This document shows positions 1 through 10,699 of a stretch of DNA of 64,000 nucleotides, piece after piece. Positions within the stretch are counted from its first letter, which is position 1; each line of letters starts with the position of its first letter. Position numbers and translations under genes: made by a program. The DNA is from Meconema thalassinum (lineage: Eukaryota; Arthropoda; Insecta; Orthoptera; Tettigoniidae). Location: positions 1,389,934,223 to 1,389,998,222 of the forward strand of contig OX336388.2 of assembly GCA_946902985.2 (NCBI GenBank), read 5' to 3'. A model generated the notes under the pieces. That model was not told where the DNA came from. It did not search any database and saw nothing but the letters and a program-made list of their open reading frames with translations.

Positions 1-1
1 C

Positions 2-190
2 TGTGAATACTCCATGTTCGGTCCCCTGAAAAGGGCTCTGCGGGGCCAACGATTCACCTCGGACGCCGACGTCCAGCTGTACGTACGAAACTGGTTCACA
101 TCGCAGCCCAGGGAATTTTATGAGACAGCCATTCACCGCCTCATGTCACAGTGGGACAAGTGCCTCAACAGCCAGGGCCAATACTTCTAA
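2..190 (+). pseudogene. mariner-type transposase, C-terminal fragment
   Basis: The window opens inside an open frame that runs from base 2 to a TAA at 188-190 (62 residues). It reads like the C-terminus of a mariner/Tc1-superfamily transposase: a 'MFGPLKRALRGQRFTSD' block is followed by a helical stretch with 'MSQWDKCLNSQGQYF' at the end. In this family that block lies just after the last catalytic Asp and helps build the catalytic core. The catalytic residues would be upstream of base 1 and cannot be assessed. No matching terminal repeat was found downstream. The family call is fairly secure; whether the upstream part is intact is unknown. Confidence 0.75.
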
Positions 191-559
191 CATACAGGTA
201 CTGGTTTCCGTAATTATGCCTCCGGCTCTTTTACTTTTTGAATGCACCTTATATTTACATTCATTGAGTTTTGTAGGCATAAGTTATTCGATCCTTGTAG
301 GCACATTAGGAGCAGAGTTCTTTATAGTTATATTTAATAACGAGCAGAAATATCAGTTCACCCTCTTCTTTTTCTTTTAAAACTTTTGAATGCATTTCGG
401 ATCAGAAACGTACGTAGTTGTTTTCTTGTGCCCTTCTATTGTCGAGGTTTTCTTAAAGGAGCACCAGGCGATACAGGCACGAAGACTTACCTGAAGATAG
501 CCAATATCGTTGGCTTAGAGATTTCCTCGTTGAGATAATTTGCCTTCAGAGCATTGAAA
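191..559. other. no recognisable feature
   Basis: AT-rich sequence between a transposase fragment and a LINE remnant. A short open frame at 120-380 overlaps the transposase end but resembles nothing. I see no repeat or RNA gene. Confidence 0.5.
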
Positions 560-1530
560 TCTGCCACTGGCCTATGTTCAGTTATTGATTTCCACATCTA
601 TCTTGCCATCTTGTTGTAGTGTGCTCCCAGGTACTTAAACATCTTCACTTGCTCCAGGCTAATTCCTCCCAGCTCAATACTGTGTACTATCACTTCTCAT
701 GAAATCAGCATTGTCTGAGTAGTGTTAATCTTCATTTCAATATCAGGTAGTTCTTCGTCCCTCACAGTTCAGTTTTTATAGCTTCTCCTGGGAGTACCCT
801 ATCGCCAAATTGTCGTTAGTGAAAACAAAGTGGGTTACTTACATTGGTCGCATATTTCTGTAGCCCAGGTGGAACTTCTTCACTCTTCCGTTGCAAATGT
901 TGATAGCCTCATCCTTCAACGTGACTAAGAGCAATGGGTTCAGTGTATAACCTCGCCCAACTCCTTATGTCTTGAATTCCTCTGATTCTGCATTAGATGT
1001 TCGGACATAGTTACGGTATCTCTTGTACAGGCTCTATACTGCTGCAACTAGACCTCGACTCACTCTCTTCAGGTGAAAGCCGTCCCTATCTGTTGTCAAG
1101 GCACAGTATCAAAAGCCTTTTCCTGGTCAGTAAAGGCCACGTAGAACTGCTTCCCTTATTCCATGCTCTTTTCGCAGATATGCCTTGCACAGATAATAGT
1201 CTTAAGTACTCTGCTCTGGCCTGAAACCACATTGTACCTCATCCAGCTGTGGTTCTAGCACTCTTTGAAGTCTATTCTGGTGAACTCGTGCGTGTATCTT
1301 CCCTGGAATGCTGAGTAACGTTATAACACGGTGATTTGCGCACTTTCTGTTATCCCCCGTCTTAAAAATAGGAACAATGAAACCCTCTTCCCAGTGTTTA
1401 GGGTTGCTCTTCAGTCTCTAGGCCAGGTTCATAACTTTAAACAGCATATACTCTACTTCTTCTCCCATATACTTCAACATTTCAGGTGCAAAGTGAAGAA
1501 GATCCAACTTCAATTTCTGGAGTGCCTTAA
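560..1530 (-). pseudogene. RTE-like LINE reverse transcriptase remnant
   Basis: Read on the minus strand, this stretch yields broken pieces of a non-LTR retrotransposon reverse transcriptase. Near 1095-1165 the frame gives 'FYVAFTDQEKAFDTVP', the RT block that carries the first catalytic Asp region. Further 3' (about 600-680) it gives 'SLEQVKMFKYLG', the typical segment after the RT core. Both are characteristic of RTE/CR1-like LINEs in insects. Stops and frameshifts are frequent and there is no continuous frame. The mariner element begins only 14 bp to the right. It is a dead fragment; clade assignment is tentative. Confidence 0.65.
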
Positions 1531-1543
1531 TGACCTCTACTTG

Positions 1544-2093
1544 TACAGGGTACAAATGATTCATCGGGTTTTGGATGAATGTATTTCACAAAGTTTTACA
1601 TACAAAATAGTGAATGATTAATTGAATGAAAAAGCACATTTTCAAGTTTCTTACACATGATTACAAATGTTTTATGTGCTCTCCTCGTGTTACATGACAC
1701 ACATCTATGCTGTAGTCAAGCTCAGCCCATACATGTTTGAGCATGTCCCTGTCAATGTTCACCAGCGCAGCAGTGATGCGATCCTGGAGTTCAGCCAACG
1801 TTGTCGGCAAAGGTGGTGCGTACGCATTGTCTTTCACGTATCCCCAAAGGAAAAAAAAATCACAAACTGTCAGGTCAAGAGACCTTGGAGGCCACCTGAG
1901 GAGCGCCAAATCATCCTGGAAACATTGCCCGATCCACCTGTTTGGAAGTTTCTCCTTCAGATGGCGACGCACTTCTCCATGCCTATGAGGCGGAGCTCCG
2001 TCTCATTGGAATATGAAGTGCGGGTTATCTGTTAACAGTCTCGGAAACAACCAGTCTTGTTACAGGTGTAGGTACGTCATACCTGTCACAGGT

Positions 2094-2131
<38 letters not shown>

Positions 2132-2899
2132 TCAGGGAAAAAGTAGGGCTTGTAAACGTTGCTATGTGACACAGCACAGAAGCCATTCACCTTTGGAGAA
2201 TCTCTTTCAATCTCCACTGTAACATTGGGATTTACCGTGCCCCATATACGGACGTAGTGACGATTCACTTTACCGTGTAGGTGGAACGTTGCCTCATTAC
2301 TGAACACGAGTCGAGGGGCAAATTCGTCATCTTCCATTGCTCCCTGGAAATGTTCACAAAATTTACGTCTGATGGTGAGGTCGTTTGGCCGTAAAAGTTG
2401 CAACAGCTGTATGTGATATGGTTTCTCACGTAATCGCTTCCGCAGAATCTTCCACACTGTTAGCTGATGATGCGACTTGCACAATATGTGGATTTCTTTG
2501 GTCTACGAAGGAACACATCTCGGATGCTCTCCATTGTTTCAACTGCGATAGGTGGTCGCCCAGAGCTTTTTCCTTGACAGAGGCAGCCTGTGTCCTTGAA
2601 CTATCGATACCATCGCAGAATGCTTTGGTGGGTTGGTGACTGTTAGTGTACTGTCTTCGGAACGCACGCTGCACGGTAGTAACGGATTCTGTCTTCTGAT
2701 ATTGCAACATACAAAATGCTTTCTATTGATTAGTCGCCATTTTGTAAACATTGCCACCTGGCACAATGAAACCTGCAGTGACATAAACAAAACTTTAAAG
2801 TATGCTCTTTAGATTGGTTACTTGTACAGATGGATGGGCATTATATATTTGAAGCTATAGGACGTCAAAACCCGATGAATCATTTGTAATCACCCTGTA
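1544..2899 (-). mobile_element. mariner-family DNA transposon, complete ends
   Basis: The element is bounded by inverted repeats. The left end begins TACAGGGT and continues ACAAATGATTCATCGGG. The right end is the reverse complement of the same sequence, apart from a 4-bp difference just after CAGGGT. TA dinucleotides flank both ends (1544-1545 and 2898-2899), as expected for mariner insertion into TA. The interior of about 1.35 kb encodes one transposase on the minus strand. A tract of about 30 T (from 2097) lies inside the coding region, which is unusual and probably a later expansion or insertion. Confidence 0.85.
1661..2790 (-). pseudogene. mariner-family transposase, broken
   Basis: Cut-and-paste transposase acting in the nucleus. 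The N-terminal part (about 2790-2430) contains an HTH region of the DUF4817 type ('TTVQRAFRRQY'). The middle (2484-2130) holds 'LVFSNEATFHLHGKVN', where the family has Asp in the first catalytic position (FSDEATF) but this copy has Asn. The C-terminal part (1972-1661) has 'WPPRSLDLTVCDFF' with the next catalytic Asp and the typical 'GYVKD...PPLPTTLAELQDRI' helix. The three parts lie in different frames, and a poly-A run on the coding strand (about 2097-2130) splits the gene. The Asp-to-Asn change and the frameshifts make it inactive. Confidence 0.85.
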
Positions 2900-2984
2900 T
2901 TATCACATCATCCAGGCCAGTCTGTAGTCCTTGCTCCACAACTGGTTCTGGTTATCGGGTATTTCTTCTCCCCCTTCTTCTCCT

Positions 2985-3190
2985 TCTACTCCTTTTGGGG
3001 GCGTGGTGGCGCTGGGGTCAAGCTGTTGGCCTCTCACCAATGTAGATCGGGTTCGATTCCCGGTCAATGCATGTGAGATTTTTGAAATGAAATGCCATGT
3101 CCTGTGGTTTGGATTCCACGTAAAAAGAAGGTCCCTTGTCTCATGATCGCATGATTAACGGTCACGTAAAACTAAAAGCTTCCTTCCTTT
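2985..3190 (+). repeat. tRNA-derived SINE
   Basis: The unit has RNA polymerase III promoter-like boxes: an A-box-like GTGGCGCTGG near 3005 and a B-box GGTTCGATTCC at about 3050. A body follows with 'GATTCCACGTAAAA' and 'CATGATCGCATGATTAACGG'. A shorter, diverged second copy of the body lies at about 3285-3390, with the same 'GGATTCCAC' and 'CTCATGATCACAAGATTA' blocks. This is the structure of insect tRNA-SINEs. Target duplications were not resolved. Confidence 0.6.
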
Positions 3191-3391
3191 TCTTTCCTTC
3201 TCCTTCTTCTTGACCGACATTTCCATAATCAGCAAGTAGTGATCACTTCCTATCTCATACTCCCTGCACATTGTAGTATCTGTTGATTCCCACTCAATGA
3301 TTGAGATTTTTGAAGTGGTTTGGATTCCACATAAAATAAGGTCCCGTGGCTCATGATCACAAGATTATCGCTTACGTAAAAATGCATGCAT

Positions 3392-3392
3392 G

Positions 3393-3441
<49 letters not shown>

Positions 3442-3442
3442 T
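3392..3442. repeat. CTTT microsatellite
   Basis: About twelve tandem CTTT units follow directly the tail of the partial SINE copy, so this may be an expanded SINE tail. Confidence 0.9.
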
Positions 3443-3529
3443 TTTTACTTTAGTATGTAGCACATTGTTCCATGTCTTACTTTATATCATCACCTACACC
3501 AGTGGTGGGCACAACAGCCAGATTTGCTA

Positions 3530-4215
3530 CATATTACTTCGTAGAAGTGATTTCCCACTTGTCATAGACACTAAGGTCATACCATCTGAATGTTTATCTC
3601 CCCAACATAAACTACTAGTTGCTGACCTCAGAATGAAAGGCTATATCAGAAAATCCTACGTGAAGGGTCAGCCCAAAATCAAATGGTAGAAGTTTCAAGA
3701 ACATACGGTAGCAATCGGCGAAAAGATTGAGTTTCCTCTTGTTGATTCTGCTCAAATTGATCATACGTGGTCATTGTTGAACAAGTGCGTAACTAATTTG
3801 GCTCAAGTTGAGCTTGGTGTAACACAGCCAGGCATACGCAGAATTGATAAACAGACGTGGTTGTGGACAGATAATGTAAAGGAAAAGGTTCATGCAAAGA
3901 AAGCAGCTTTCAAACAGTTGCAAATGTCCCAGACTGCGGAGAACCTTCAGAACTGCAAAGCAGCCAAGAGAGACGAAACGAGAAGTTGCAGAGGCTAAAG
4001 CCAATCGCCACCAACATTTGTATGATCAACTGACAACTAAGGAAGGGGGGAAAATCATCTACCGACTGGCGCGAGCACGGTGTTGAGCAGGTCAGGATAT
4101 AGAGCACTATACAGTATGTGCATAAAAGATAAGAATGGTTGGCGGCTTCATGTTAGCAAGATGATTCTTCAACGTTGGCAAGAGTATTTCAAAATTGGGA
4201 TAATTTTCCATTTTT
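3530..4215 (+). pseudogene. LINE endonuclease end and linker, part 1
   Basis: Plus-strand remnant of an RTE-like LINE. About 3550-3690 encodes the end of the apurinic-type endonuclease ('VIPSECLSPQHKLLVADL', with the S-x-H-x-L-like block). About 3774-4215 encodes the Lys/Glu-rich linker before the RT, ending 'MILQRWQEYFKI'. Frameshifts and stops break the frame at about 3690, 3998 and 4086. The protein appears to resume at about 10155 with 'NIEFPHPPIPEG', so the Penelope-like element between the two parts inserted into this LINE. Confidence 0.7.
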
Positions 4216-4239
4216 GGTCCGTATTGACAGTTGTAATTT

Positions 4240-4866
4240 GTTTTATTCAAATTAGCAGGTTCCGCAAATCAATACCTTAATGCTTTTACATAAACCCTAG
4301 GTGCAGTACATGTTTCGAACCATTATCGGTCCTTCATCAGCTGACTTAATGTCTTGTCAACAGCAAAATACATAAAAACACTGAGCATTGACACAAAGAT
4401 ATGCATACACGTTAAAATATTCACAATCATTCCTATAAAATTCATTAAAAGATATTCAAGCTTTAAAAAGATTAAAAAACATTGCAAGTTCAATTGTTCC
4501 TGTTAAATGATACTAATTCTTTTGCTTAGCATCTTGTCAGTCAATTTAGTATTCCTGTTCTCTTCACACGTGAGCGGCGAAGTCGTACAAATTGTTGGGT
4601 TGAATATTGCCATGTATAGGGAGCGAACAAATGTATAAAACTGTCCCAATTGCGCGGCTCGAAGCAAATGAAAATTCTAATTAATTGATTGATCCAGGCA
4701 GCAAAGTAATCCTCTGTTAAACAAGAAAAGAAAAAGGTATTTAGACTTGCATTTAGTGGAGAAACAAGAGAGAAAACTCAGCAAATGTGATAGTCTACGA
4801 GAAGCCGCTATTGAAAGTGAAAGTGACAACTCATACCTCGTATGCGAGCAGTGTACCCGCCGGCTG
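4240..4866 (-). repeat. left pLTR of the Penelope-like element
   Basis: About 627 bp whose reverse complement matches 9534-10149 closely over the whole length, from GTTTTATTCAAATTAGCAGG at the outer edge to CCGGCTG at the inner edge. Small differences include a short internal duplication in the right copy (ATTTTAATGA near 9945-9960). Inverted pLTRs are a known arrangement in this family. Confidence 0.9.
4280..4348 (-). ncRNA. hammerhead ribozyme-like motif, left pLTR
   Basis: On the minus strand the core CTGATGA (4334-4340) and GAAA (4313-4316) flank a possible five-pair stem II (GGACC with GGTTC). After GAAA, ACAT can pair with ATGT across an 18-nt loop, placing a GTA cleavage triplet at about 4287-4289. 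Hammerheads in pLTRs are established for Penelope-like elements, where they process the RNA. Stem I pairing is not clear here, so activity is uncertain. Confidence 0.55.
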
Positions 4867-4880
4867 AACCAGAAGTCCCA

Positions 4881-6410
4881 ACCCATGATTTCCACAAACC
4901 GGTAGAAAACCTTTCAAATGTCAACTTCAACAAAGCAGAAATTGAATTATTAGAAAAAGGTTTTAAACATAATTGGTAATCCTCATACAATAACAAAAAC
5001 AATCTAACGGTACTAATAGTGGAATCTGAGGCAGCAATTCAAAAACTTTCAATAGAGAACAGGAACGAAATCAGACACGTTCTCAATAAGAAAATTAACA
5101 AAATAATAAAACAGGATAAAAAACAACCCCACAGTAAAGACATGATTAATCTGAAAAAGAAAGTAAGTCAGGAGAATTTGATAATAACAAAGGCGGGGAA
5201 CAGCATTGTCATTATTAATAAAGCAGATTATATCGATAAAACAGAACTGTTCTTGAATAACAAAAACTTTGAAATCGTTAGCAAGGATGCCACGGGGGCC
5301 ACGCAAAGGAAACTGAAACAATTACTAAAGAACACCATTATGATTCTAGACGAACATCTGAGCAGTAAGCTCATCAATATGAACCCAGGCATTCCAACCC
5401 TCAGGGCGCTACCTAAAACGCATAAGAACAATACACCGATCAGACCAATTGTAAACTTCAGTGGCAGTCTGGTTTACAAACTGTCACAGTTTTTACAGAA
5501 ATTTTTGATAAAATATTACAAATTTTCGACTAACAATACTGTTAGAAATTCCATTCAATTTTGCGAGCAAATCAAAGATTTAAAATTAAAAGGTTCCGAG
5601 TCATTGCACACCGCGGACATCAGCGACATGTACACAAATATTCCAGTAGGTCCAACCGTTGATATACAGTAATAGAGAATAATCTAAAAACGCATAGTAG
5701 GCTATCTCGTGATGAAATTAATGAGTTTATTAACCTTTTAAAATTCACCGTGCAGAACAATTATTTTTCTTTCAACCAAAAAATCTTTAGGCAAATAGAG
5801 GGATTGGCCATGGGTTCCCCGTTATCAGGTATAATGGCCAATATTTATATCGACCATTTAGAAAAGAATAATATCCACAAATTAAAAGGCATAAGTTACT
5901 GGGTCAGATACGTCGACGACGTTTTTCTAATAATAGACAATGAAATTAGCAACATCAATCGCATCACAGCAGAACTGAACTTAATTGACAACAACATTAA
6001 ATTTACTACTGCATCCGAAATTGAACAGTCCATAAATTACCTAGATTTAACTGTTATTAGAGACGCTACAGGCCTAAAATTCAAAATTTACAGGAAACCG
6101 TCCCAAACGCACACCATTATCAGGAAAGACTCAAACCATCCACCCAGCCACAAAAAAGCTGCATTTAGAGTGTTCTTTAATAGGGCCATTAGTGTACCCC
6201 TATCTGAGGAAGACTGGAACAACGAGCTTTCTATCATACATCAAATCGCTAGAGCCAATGGTTTCAGCAAGCCCTACGTTGACTCCCTTTTAAGTAAAAT
6301 TAAGAATAGACTGGTAACTAAATTACAACCAATAGAAAAGAATAAGCCCTTCGCAATCTTCACATACTCAAACCAACTCACCCACAATATTACAAATGTT
6401 TTTAAAAAAC
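4881..6410 (+). pseudogene. Penelope-like reverse transcriptase
   Basis: The reading frame can be followed from about 4881 ('VENLSNVNFNKAEIELLEKG'), crosses an in-frame TAA near 4977, then runs open 5019-5672. It shifts frame at about 5665-5675 and is open again from about 5690 until the LINE insertion at 6410. Family RT blocks are present: 'LRALPKTHKNNTPIRPIV', 'DISDMYTNIP' (first catalytic Asp), 'GLAMGSPLSGIMANIYID' and 'YWVRYVDDVF' (catalytic Asp pair). The protein normally continues into a GIY-YIG endonuclease, found here at 8898. One stop and one frameshift inactivate it, but the catalytic motifs themselves are intact, which suggests a fairly recent death. Confidence 0.9.
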
Positions 6411-8889
6411 GTCATCATCTTGCACAGTTTCCAGCCACTGGCCGGGTCTGTTTGGAACACAAGCCTCTCCAACGTCTTCTGTCTTCCCACCATCTCTCAG
6501 CCTCCACCCTTGTCCAGTCTCCTCCTCTCTTCTTCACGCTTTCTTCCACCCCCCTTCAGCCACCTGTCTCTCGGTCTCTTTCCTTCCCACTTCGTCTCGT
6601 GTACTCTCCTGGGTATCCTCTTCTCCTCCATTCGTTTTACATGCCCATACCATCTAAGTCTAGATTTCTCTATACCATCCTGTAATGGTTCCTCCTTCAT
6701 TAATTCTCTGGTCCTCTCATTTCTTATTCTGTCCATCTTTGTAGCTCCAATACTGCTTCTCAAGAACCTCATCTCACTGGCCTGTATTTTGCTCTTCTCA
6801 CTTCCTTTCATAACCCAGGTCTCTGAGGCATACCGTCAGGATAGGGACATAGTACGTCCGATGTATGATCTTTTTGCTGTTCTGAGGGACATCCTTGCTC
6901 CATAACATGCTTCTCACAGTCCTCCGAAATGCTTCTGCCTGCCTTCCCCGCTCATTTATTTCTCTATCGTTTCTTCCATTATCTTGTATCAGGCTTCCCA
7001 GATACTTGAAACTCTCCACTTTCTTCAGCTGTTCCCCACCAATTGTTATTCCCGTTGTGGTTCTTTCCTTCTTCCTTGTTGTGATCACCATCTCACTCTT
7101 ATTTATGCTAAATTTCATCCCATATCCTTGTATTATTCCTTCCCACACGTCCAACTGTTCCTGTACCTCCTCCTCCTTGTTTCCCCAAATCATCTGCAAA
7201 CACCATTGCTTTCATCTTTCCTTCCCCAATTACTTGTGCCACTCGGGTCATTATGTCATCCATCACCACAATGAAAAGTAACGGTGACAGTGCACTTCCT
7301 TGTTTCAGGCCGTTTCTCTGTTCCAACCAGTCTGATCTCTCTCCTCCCACTTTCACACAGCTCACGCTTCCCTTGTACATCTTCTTTATCCTCTTTATAG
7401 TCCATTTCTCTACTCCTCTATCCTCCAGGGACTTCCATACTTTGTTTCTGGATACACTGTCATATGCTTTCTCAATGTCCAGGAAGGCCATCAGTAGATC
7501 TGTTCCATACTCATAATGCTGTTCTTGTAACTGCCTTACAGCAAAAATCAAATCCACTGTGGACCTTCCTGCTCTGAAGCCATGTTGTTCTTCCCTCCTT
7601 CTATCCTTGTCCTAATTCTCTTTTCCAAAACTTTCTCGAAGATCTTTGCACAATGACTCATCAGTATTATTCCCCGATAGTTTCTGCAATCTGTTCTACT
7701 ACCTTTCTTGAAGATCGGGACAATTATTCCTTTTTTCCAGTCCTCTGGGGTCTTCCTTTCCTTCCATGCTGTCCTCATCGCTCGGTACAACCATTGTATC
7801 CCCACCTCTCCTGCTGCTCTCACCATCTCCACACTCAACTCATCCACACCCGGTGCCTTCCCTCCTTTCATCTTGTTCACTGCATCTTCCGCTTCTTTCC
7901 ATGTTAAGTCCTTTTCTGTTTGCAGTTCATCTTCCTCTTCCCCGATTTCTTCCTCCTCACCATCTGTTCCATTTGGGTTCAGAAGTTCTTCAAAATATTC
8001 TTTCCACATTTTCTTCAGTTCTTCCTTATTTTCTATCTCTTATCCCCTTTTGTTCACCATTCTAACATAATCCGTAGGATCCTGCCGCCTCTTATTTTTT
8101 ACCATCCCATACAGGACCTTTTTTGTACCTTCACTAGCCTCTTTCATCATCTTTGTCCACTCTTTCATCCACTTTCTTCTCCCCTCAGCCACTACTCTCT
8201 TCGCCTCCTTCTTTCTTTCCTGGTACTCTTCCCTTGTCTCTACCGTCCTATTTTGATACCACCTCCTAAAGGCTCTATTCTTTTCCCTTACTGTATCATT
8301 TGTCTTCTCATTCCACCATGGTGTTTCCTTCCACCTCTTCTTACTACTTGTCCTCCCACATACTGCTTCTGCTGCACCTACTAGTGTCTTCTTAAATCTA
8401 GCCCATTCCCTCTTCCACCCCTCTTTCTTCATCTGTTGGAATTCCTTCCTTTACCATTTTGAGGTACTCGACCCTTCTATCCCCTTCTTTCAGGTTCCAT
8501 ATCCTTATACGTCTTTCCTGGTTCTCAGTCCCTTTCTTCTCCTTACTCCCTCTCAGGTTCATTACCAGCAATCGATGGTCGCTATCCAGGTTCTCCGATG
8601 GTATAACCTTGATGTCCGTGATGTTCTTATTTAGTTCTTTCTCATACAGTATATAGTCGACCACCGACTTCCTGGTCAAGTCATCACTGTACCATGTGAT
8701 TGTGTGGCTCTCCCTTTTCTTAAACCAGGAGTTCCCAACTAGCAGGCTGTTCCTCTGGCAGAAGTCCAGCAGTCTCTCTCCTTCCTTATTTCTTCCGCCC
8801 CAACCCTCTGGTCCTAGAACACTCTCATAACCTTGACTTTCACTTCGTACATGGGCTCTGAGATCCCCCATAACAATCATATTTCTTCC
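6411..8889 (-). mobile_element. RTE-like LINE insertion, 5'-truncated
   Basis: A 2.48-kb minus-strand LINE lies inside the Penelope-like gene. TTAAAAAAC occurs immediately left (6402-6410) and right (8890-8898), a 9-bp target-site duplication. Removing the insert brings the RT part next to the GIY-YIG part. The 5' end of the LINE is missing part of the endonuclease, the usual result of incomplete reverse transcription. Confidence 0.88.
6497..8880 (-). pseudogene. RTE-like endonuclease-reverse transcriptase
   Basis: Six overlapping minus-strand frames give one LINE polyprotein in order. C-terminal part of the AP-endonuclease (8880-8398: 'MGDLRAHVR', 'VVDYILYEKEL', 'SENLDSDHRLLVMNL'). Linker (8432-8040). 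RT N-terminal part (8009-7548: 'GGKAPGVDELSVEMV', 'IIVPIFKKGSRTDCRNYRGI'). RT core (7557-7108: 'MAFLDIEKAYDSVSRN', 'GLKQGSALSPLLFIVVMDDI', 'MVFADDL', where the last has a single Asp pair). Thumb (7199-6798: 'VESFKYLGSLIQ'). C-terminal 'SRLRWYGHVKRM' (6811-6497). At least five frameshifts separate the pieces. It is most like RTE-type LINEs; the exact clade is not certain. Confidence 0.85.
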
Positions 8890-8897
8890 TTAAAAAA

Positions 8898-9341
8898 CAA
8901 GATGTAAAAATAGCTTACAAAACCACCAATACCACTAAGAAACATTTATTTAATTCTAAGTCTGTTAACATACAAGATAAATTTCAAAAATCAGGAATCT
9001 ACAGGATAAGGTGCCAAAATTGTGATGCGGACTATATAGGGCAAACCGGACACAGTTTCAAAATTAGATATAATGAACATGTTAACGCGATAAGACACAG
9101 AAAATTCTCGGCCATTGGCAATCATTTGAAGGAGTTCAATCATAATTTTTCGAAAATCGAAGATGATCTGGAAATTCTACTCTACTGTAGCAAAGGGTGT
9201 ATGCTCAACATTTTGGAACAAATAGAAATAGAACAGGCCCTAAGGAATAATCCCTTGCACAACCTTAATGATATTAATTATGACACCAACATTCTGTCCG
9301 AAACACTGACGAACTACGTCACTAATAGGAGTCGTACATAG
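8898..9341 (+). pseudogene. GIY-YIG endonuclease domain of the Penelope-like element
   Basis: The frame continues the Penelope-like protein after the LINE insertion and stays open to a stop at 9339-9341. It shows the GIY-YIG signature 'SGIYRIRCQNCDADYIGQT' (about 8990-9045) with the Cys pair between GIY and YIG that is typical of Penelope-like elements, and the following Arg/His positions 'IRYNEHVNAIRH'. The domain nicks target DNA for integration. It is detached from its RT by the insertion, so it is part of a broken gene although its own sequence looks intact. Confidence 0.88.
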
Positions 9342-9533
9342 CCCCCATAGAGAACATACCAGATTTCACTGCCCCCCCTCCCGTATTCCTCCCACTCATC
9401 TCCTTTCCTACTCCCCCCACTCCTTCATTCCCCACCCCGCTAGTCACACCCACTCCCCTCCCCCCTTTCCCTTTCACAGACCTGACCTCGCTCAGAATAG
9501 CACCTCAGTTGCTGCTGTCAACTCAGCCGGCGT

Positions 9534-10149
9534 GTACACTGCTCGCATACGAGGTATGAGTTGTCACTTTCACTTTCAATAGCGGCTTCTCGTAGACTAT
9601 CACATTTGCTGAGTTTTCTCTCTTGTTTCTCCACTAAATGCAAGTCTAAATACCTTTTTCTTTTCTTGTTTAACAGAGGATTACTTTGCTGCCTGGATCA
9701 ATCAATTAATTAGAATTTTCATTTGCTTCGAGCCGCGCAATTGGGACAGTTTTATACATTTGTTCGCTCCCTATACATGGCAATATTCAACCCAACAATT
9801 TGTACGACTTCGCCGCTCACGTGTGAAGAGAACAGGAATACTAAATTGACTGACAAGATGCTAAGCAAAAGAATTAGTATCATTTAACAGGAACAATTGA
9901 ACTTGCAATGTTTTTTAATCTTTTTAAAGCTTGAATATCTTTTAATGAATTTTAATGAATGATTGTGAATATTTTAACGTGTATGCATATCTTTGTGTCA
10001 ATGCTCAGTGTTTTTATGTATTTTGCTGTTGACAAGACATTAAGTCAGCTGATGAAGGACAGATAATGGTTCGAAACATATACTACACCTAGGTTTGTGT
10101 AAAAGCATTAAGGTATTGATTGACGGAACCTGCTAATTTGAATAAAAAC
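9534..10149 (+). repeat. right pLTR of the Penelope-like element
   Basis: Inverted partner of 4240-4866, with outer edge CCTGCTAATTTGAATAAAAAC. Between the coding end (9341) and this repeat lies a C-rich stretch of about 190 bp with no feature. Confidence 0.9.
10041..10110 (+). ncRNA. hammerhead ribozyme-like motif, right pLTR
   Basis: CTGATGA (10049-10055) and GAAA (10073-10076) enclose GGACA...GGTTC. The stem II pairing seen in the left copy loses one pair here (C to A). ACAT can pair with GTGT, with a GTA triplet at 10099-10101. It appears more degenerate than the left copy. Confidence 0.5.
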
Positions 10150-10154
10150 AAAAA

Positions 10155-10440
10155 GAAAGAGTGAAAGTAAAATATCCAACATTGAATTCCCTCACCCACC
10201 AATACCGGAAGGCAATATTACGGCTGGACCAGTCCCATGTATTGCAACAGATGAAGTAAGAGCTGCCATTAGGAGATCCTTGACAACCAGCTTTGAAACT
10301 TAATCCAGCTCTCACAGAATTAATGCGGCTTTGTGAGGGGATGTGGCATGATAGATGCAATCTTTGCTGTATGCCAGCTGATGGAGATATCTGATGATGA
10401 TAAAAAACTTATCCTTTTAACTCCCTGCTTGTAATCTTTG
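10155..10440 (+). pseudogene. LINE linker/RT start, part 2
   Basis: Beginning at about 10170 the plus strand reads 'NIEFPHPPIPEGNITAGPVP' followed by 'TDEVRAAIRR', the conserved linker just before the RT of RTE/CR1-like LINEs. It follows logically from 'MILQRWQEYFKI' that ends at about 4200. A stop follows soon after and the RT core is absent. The fragment marks the right flank of the Penelope-like insertion. Confidence 0.65.
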
Positions 10441-10534
10441 CAATTAATTAATTACTTATAGATTTCTTTCAGGTGGAATCACATATTCAATGTCCTGTTC
10501 ATTTCTGTTGCCTGACCAAAGGTTATAATACAAC

Positions 10535-10650
10535 ACTGAAAAATGACTGAAGCTCCTGTCATCAAGAGATGGAAAATGTACTTTGAGAACGTACTGAATG
10601 TGGAATGGGATATAGCCAAAACAATTGTAGAATTTGTGATAATGGTGTAT
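10535..10650 (+). pseudogene. short LINE linker fragment
   Basis: The frame reads 'TEAPVIKRWKMYFENVLNVE', similar to the linker region of the LINE pieces at about 4180, so it is a second, independent small fragment. A direct duplication of about 25 bp (CCATGGTGTATAATCATCAGC-like) lies just downstream at 10650-10695. Confidence 0.45.
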
Positions 10651-10699
10651 AATCATCAGCATGGCCCATGGTGTATAATCATCAGCATGGCCCAACCCA

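Larger units (their letters stand above)
4240..10149 (+). mobile_element. Penelope-like element with inverted pLTRs
   Basis: Penelope-like retroelements encode an RT related to telomerase plus a GIY-YIG endonuclease and carry terminal 'pseudo-LTRs'. All are present: inverted pLTRs at both ends, RT (4881-6410) and GIY-YIG (8898-9341). The element lies between two halves of one LINE frame, so its ends are constrained to about 4216-4240 and 10149-10155. It is interrupted by an antisense RTE-like fragment (6411-8889). Not active: the RT has an in-frame stop and a frameshift. Confidence 0.88.

Noticed and set aside
2013..2222. Frame with a long poly-Phe/poly-Lys tract
   Set aside because: It comes from a T/A homopolymer of about 30 bp inside the mariner transposase, not from a gene.
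6396..8384. Several long plus-strand frames rich in Ser, Leu, Pro and Phe
   Set aside because: They are the antisense of the RTE-like LINE on the minus strand.
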